Source: Cupriavidus sp.
GTDB taxonomy: Bacteria > Pseudomonadota > Gammaproteobacteria > Burkholderiales > Burkholderiaceae
Reading direction: 5' to 3'
DNA length: 64,000 nucleotides
NCBI GenBank assembly: GCA_031180665.1
Contig: JAPSLP010000002.1
Coordinates: 222,694-286,693 of the forward strand
In this document: positions 62,545 through 64,000 of the stretch, piece after piece
Position numbering within the stretch: the stretch's first letter is position 1
How the letters are laid out: each line of letters opens with the position of its first letter
Program-made: the position numbers and the translations under genes
The notes under the pieces: generated by a model
Databases searched by the model: none
The model's input: only the letters and a program-made list of their open reading frames with translations
Told to the model about the DNA's origin: nothing

Positions 62545-63756
62545 ATGGACATGCTGACCCGACCGGACCTGTCGTCCGACCAGTTCTTTGAAGATCGCTA
62601 CGCAAGCTACCGCGTGCTGCGCGATCGCTTCCCGTTCTTCGATACCGAGATCGATGGCGAACCCTGCGTCGTCATCACACGCCATGCGGACGTCGACCAG
62701 GTGCTTCGCCACCCGTTCGTGACGGCCCAGCCGGAACCGGGCAAGTTCCCGGCGCGGGTGGGCAACGGTCCGGCCGCACGGCACTATCGCGAATCGCTGC
62801 CCAGCCTCGACCATCCGGAACACACGCGCATTCGGCGGATCCTGACGCCGGCGTTCATGCCCAAGGCGGTGGCGAAAATGCGCGAACGCATCGAGCGCGC
62901 GATCGAGCGTCATCTGGACAGGTTGGCGCACGAGTCCGAGGCCGATTTCATCGATGTCTTCGCCCAGCCGCTGGCGATCGAACTGGCCAGTTTGCTGATG
63001 CACATGTCGATCGAGCAGGCGACGCAGGTATTGGAGCGTTCGCAGGAACTGATTGCCGTGCTGGGCGTGACCAGCATGGGAGAAGGCGCGCTCGAGGCAG
63101 CGGACAAGGCCGGCAGCTACTGCCAGGCCTATGTGGACGACGTGGTCCAGGCGCTGAAGCGACAGCCGTTGCCTGCCGACGATTTCGTCGGCGTGATGCT
63201 GGCGTCCGAAGGCAAGGAAGGAGGGATGACGCGCTCGGAGATCGTGACGACGATCATCGGCGTCATCATCGCGGCCTACCATACGTCAAAGGCGATGTTC
63301 GCGACAACGACACTGGCCTTGCTCCGGCATCCCGACCAGAAGGCGCGGCTGATTGCCGATCCCGGCCTGGCCCGCTCCTGCTGGGAGGAGGGTCTGCGAT
63401 TCGACGGCCCGGTGCATTTCATGCACCGGTATGCGAGCCAGCCGATCACGGTCGGCGACAGGGTGCTCGAGCCGGGACGCCGCCTGGTTGTCGGCCTGCA
63501 GGCCGGCAATCGCGACGAGCGGCGTTTCCCGCAGCCGGATCGCTTCATCATCGACCGCACCGACAACCGGCATCTCGCCTTTGCCGGCGGCCCGCATTTC
63601 TGTATCGGCGCCCAGCTGGTCCGGCTCGAGGGCGAGCTGCTGTTTCAGCGGCTGTTCCAGCGTTTCCCGAACATGGCGCTCCAGGGCCTGCAGTACGCGC
63701 CCATTCGGGACATCTCGTTCCCGATGCTGCTCACGCTGACGGTTTCACTGCGCTGA
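62545..63756 (+). CDS. Cytochrome P450 (bacterial class I)
   Basis: A 403-residue soluble P450: heme-binding FAGGPHFCIGAQL with Cys353, the ExxR motif in SCWEEGLRFDGP (helix K reads E-E-G-L-R), and a helix-I segment AAYHTS at residues 243-248, where the usual A-G-x-(D/E)-T has Ala, Tyr and His in the Gly and acid places. That suggests an unusual proton path or non-classical chemistry. The ferredoxin gene follows 10 bp later, with GGAG before its ATG. Start 62545 gives MDMLTRPDLSS. Confidence 0.9.
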   Translation: MDMLTRPDLSSDQFFEDRYASYRVLRDRFPFFDTEIDGEPCVVITRHADVDQVLRHPFVTAQPEPGKFPARVGNGPAARHYRESLPSLDHPEHTRIRRILTPAFMPKAVAKMRERIERAIERHLDRLAHESEADFIDVFAQPLAIELASLLMHMSIEQATQVLERSQELIAVLGVTSMGEGALEAADKAGSYCQAYVDDVVQALKRQPLPADDFVGVMLASEGKEGGMTRSEIVTTIIGVIIAAYHTSKAMFATTTLALLRHPDQKARLIADPGLARSCWEEGLRFDGPVHFMHRYASQPITVGDRVLEPGRRLVVGLQAGNRDERRFPQPDRFIIDRTDNRHLAFAGGPHFCIGAQLVRLEGELLFQRLFQRFPNMALQGLQYAPIRDISFPMLLTLTVSLR

Positions 63757-63766
63757 GGAGCGGGCC

Positions 63767-64000
63767 ATGGATGACCTTCGCGTCGAGATGCGACCGGGCG
63801 CCTGCTGCGGGTTCGGCAACTGCGCCGCATTGGCCCCGCAGGTGTTCGTCTTCGACCCGGAACGGCACAAGCTGAAGTACATCGACCAGTCCCAGGTTGC
63901 GGCGCAGCTCGAGCAGGTGCGCCAAGCGGTGAACGAATGTCCCGCGGGAACGCTGGTGCTGGTGCGAGCCGCCGCCGATGGGCAGGAACCGGCGGCGGCA
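63767..64000 (+). CDS. [3Fe-4S]/[4Fe-4S] ferredoxin, P450 partner; open to the right edge
   Basis: 78 residues are visible: VEMRPGACCGFGNCAALAPQ with Cys13 or 14 and Cys19, then the final NECPAGTLVLV with Cys-Pro. The spacing, and the direct position after a P450 gene, mark the small ferredoxins that pass electrons to bacterial P450s. There is no stop codon within the window, though only a few residues may be missing. GGAG lies 6 nt before the ATG. Confidence 0.85.
   Translation, partial: MDDLRVEMRPGACCGFGNCAALAPQVFVFDPERHKLKYIDQSQVAAQLEQVRQAVNECPAGTLVLVRAAADGQEPAAA

Overview
The window is high-GC (GC-rich third codon positions throughout) and reads as Burkholderiales chromosome. Cupriavidus/Ralstonia-like is the closest feel, from the soluble NAD-type formate dehydrogenase, a Bug/TctC solute-binding protein, many LysR regulators, a homogentisate operon and an aryl-polyene-type cluster. 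The genus is inference; no rRNA, tRNA, CRISPR array or insertion sequence was seen.

Layout. 1-6.7 kb: left-edge fragment of a Zn/Cd/Pb P-type ATPase with a His-rich N-terminus and a MerR-type promoter, a VOC protein, a secreted protein, an H-NS-family protein, an Na+/H+ antiporter, a beta-hydroxyacid dehydrogenase and a DUF3309 peptide. 6.86-19.67 kb: a divergent aryl-polyene-like cluster. ACP, ketoreductase and glycosyltransferase are on the minus strand; AMP-ligase, dehydratase, acyltransferase, LolA-like protein, MMPL exporter, polysaccharide deacetylase, methyltransferase, ketosynthase, chain-length factor and second dehydratase are on the plus strand, with mostly 4-bp ATGA overlaps. 19.9-25.7 kb: homogentisate operon (MBL protein, flavin monooxygenase, HmgA, fumarylacetoacetase). 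26-30.7 kb: XRE regulator, TetR with two matched operators, alpha/beta hydrolase, DUF4254 protein and GT9 heptosyltransferase. 30.8-32.5 kb: an AT-richer patch with a PD-(D/E)XK/DUF4268 nuclease-like gene. 32.5-36.2 kb: LysR, class II aldolase, MFS and DsbA-type isomerase, all in one direction.

36.3-59.2 kb is the most coherent region: formate dehydrogenase (FdsA plus a fused FdsG-FdsB), an OxlT-type oxalate/formate antiporter, a CaiB/MaoC/Bug operon, a small membrane protein, two further LysR regulators, a FAH-family hydrolase, an NDP-forming acyl-CoA ligase, a formyl-CoA:oxalate CoA-transferase (Frc), a ThDP enzyme of the acetolactate-synthase/HACL2 branch in the place of oxalyl-CoA decarboxylase, and divergently a SucCD/MtkAB-like acyl-CoA ligase. 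Four promoters here (oxlT, the small membrane protein, the ThDP enzyme, the sucC-like gene) carry one near-identical element, TGATATAYYACATAC, placed between -35-like and -10-like hexamers. This points to one regulon for oxalate (or another formyl-CoA-yielding acid): uptake, CoA transfer, decarboxylation or lysis to formyl-CoA, formate release, and formate oxidation to CO2 and NADH.

59.2 kb to the right edge: an AT-rich, palindrome-rich leader followed by an O-methyltransferase, an FAD/NAD(P)-binding protein, a cytochrome P450 and a [3Fe-4S]-type ferredoxin. It looks like the start of a small tailoring or secondary-metabolite cluster that continues past the window and that I cannot match to a known pathway.
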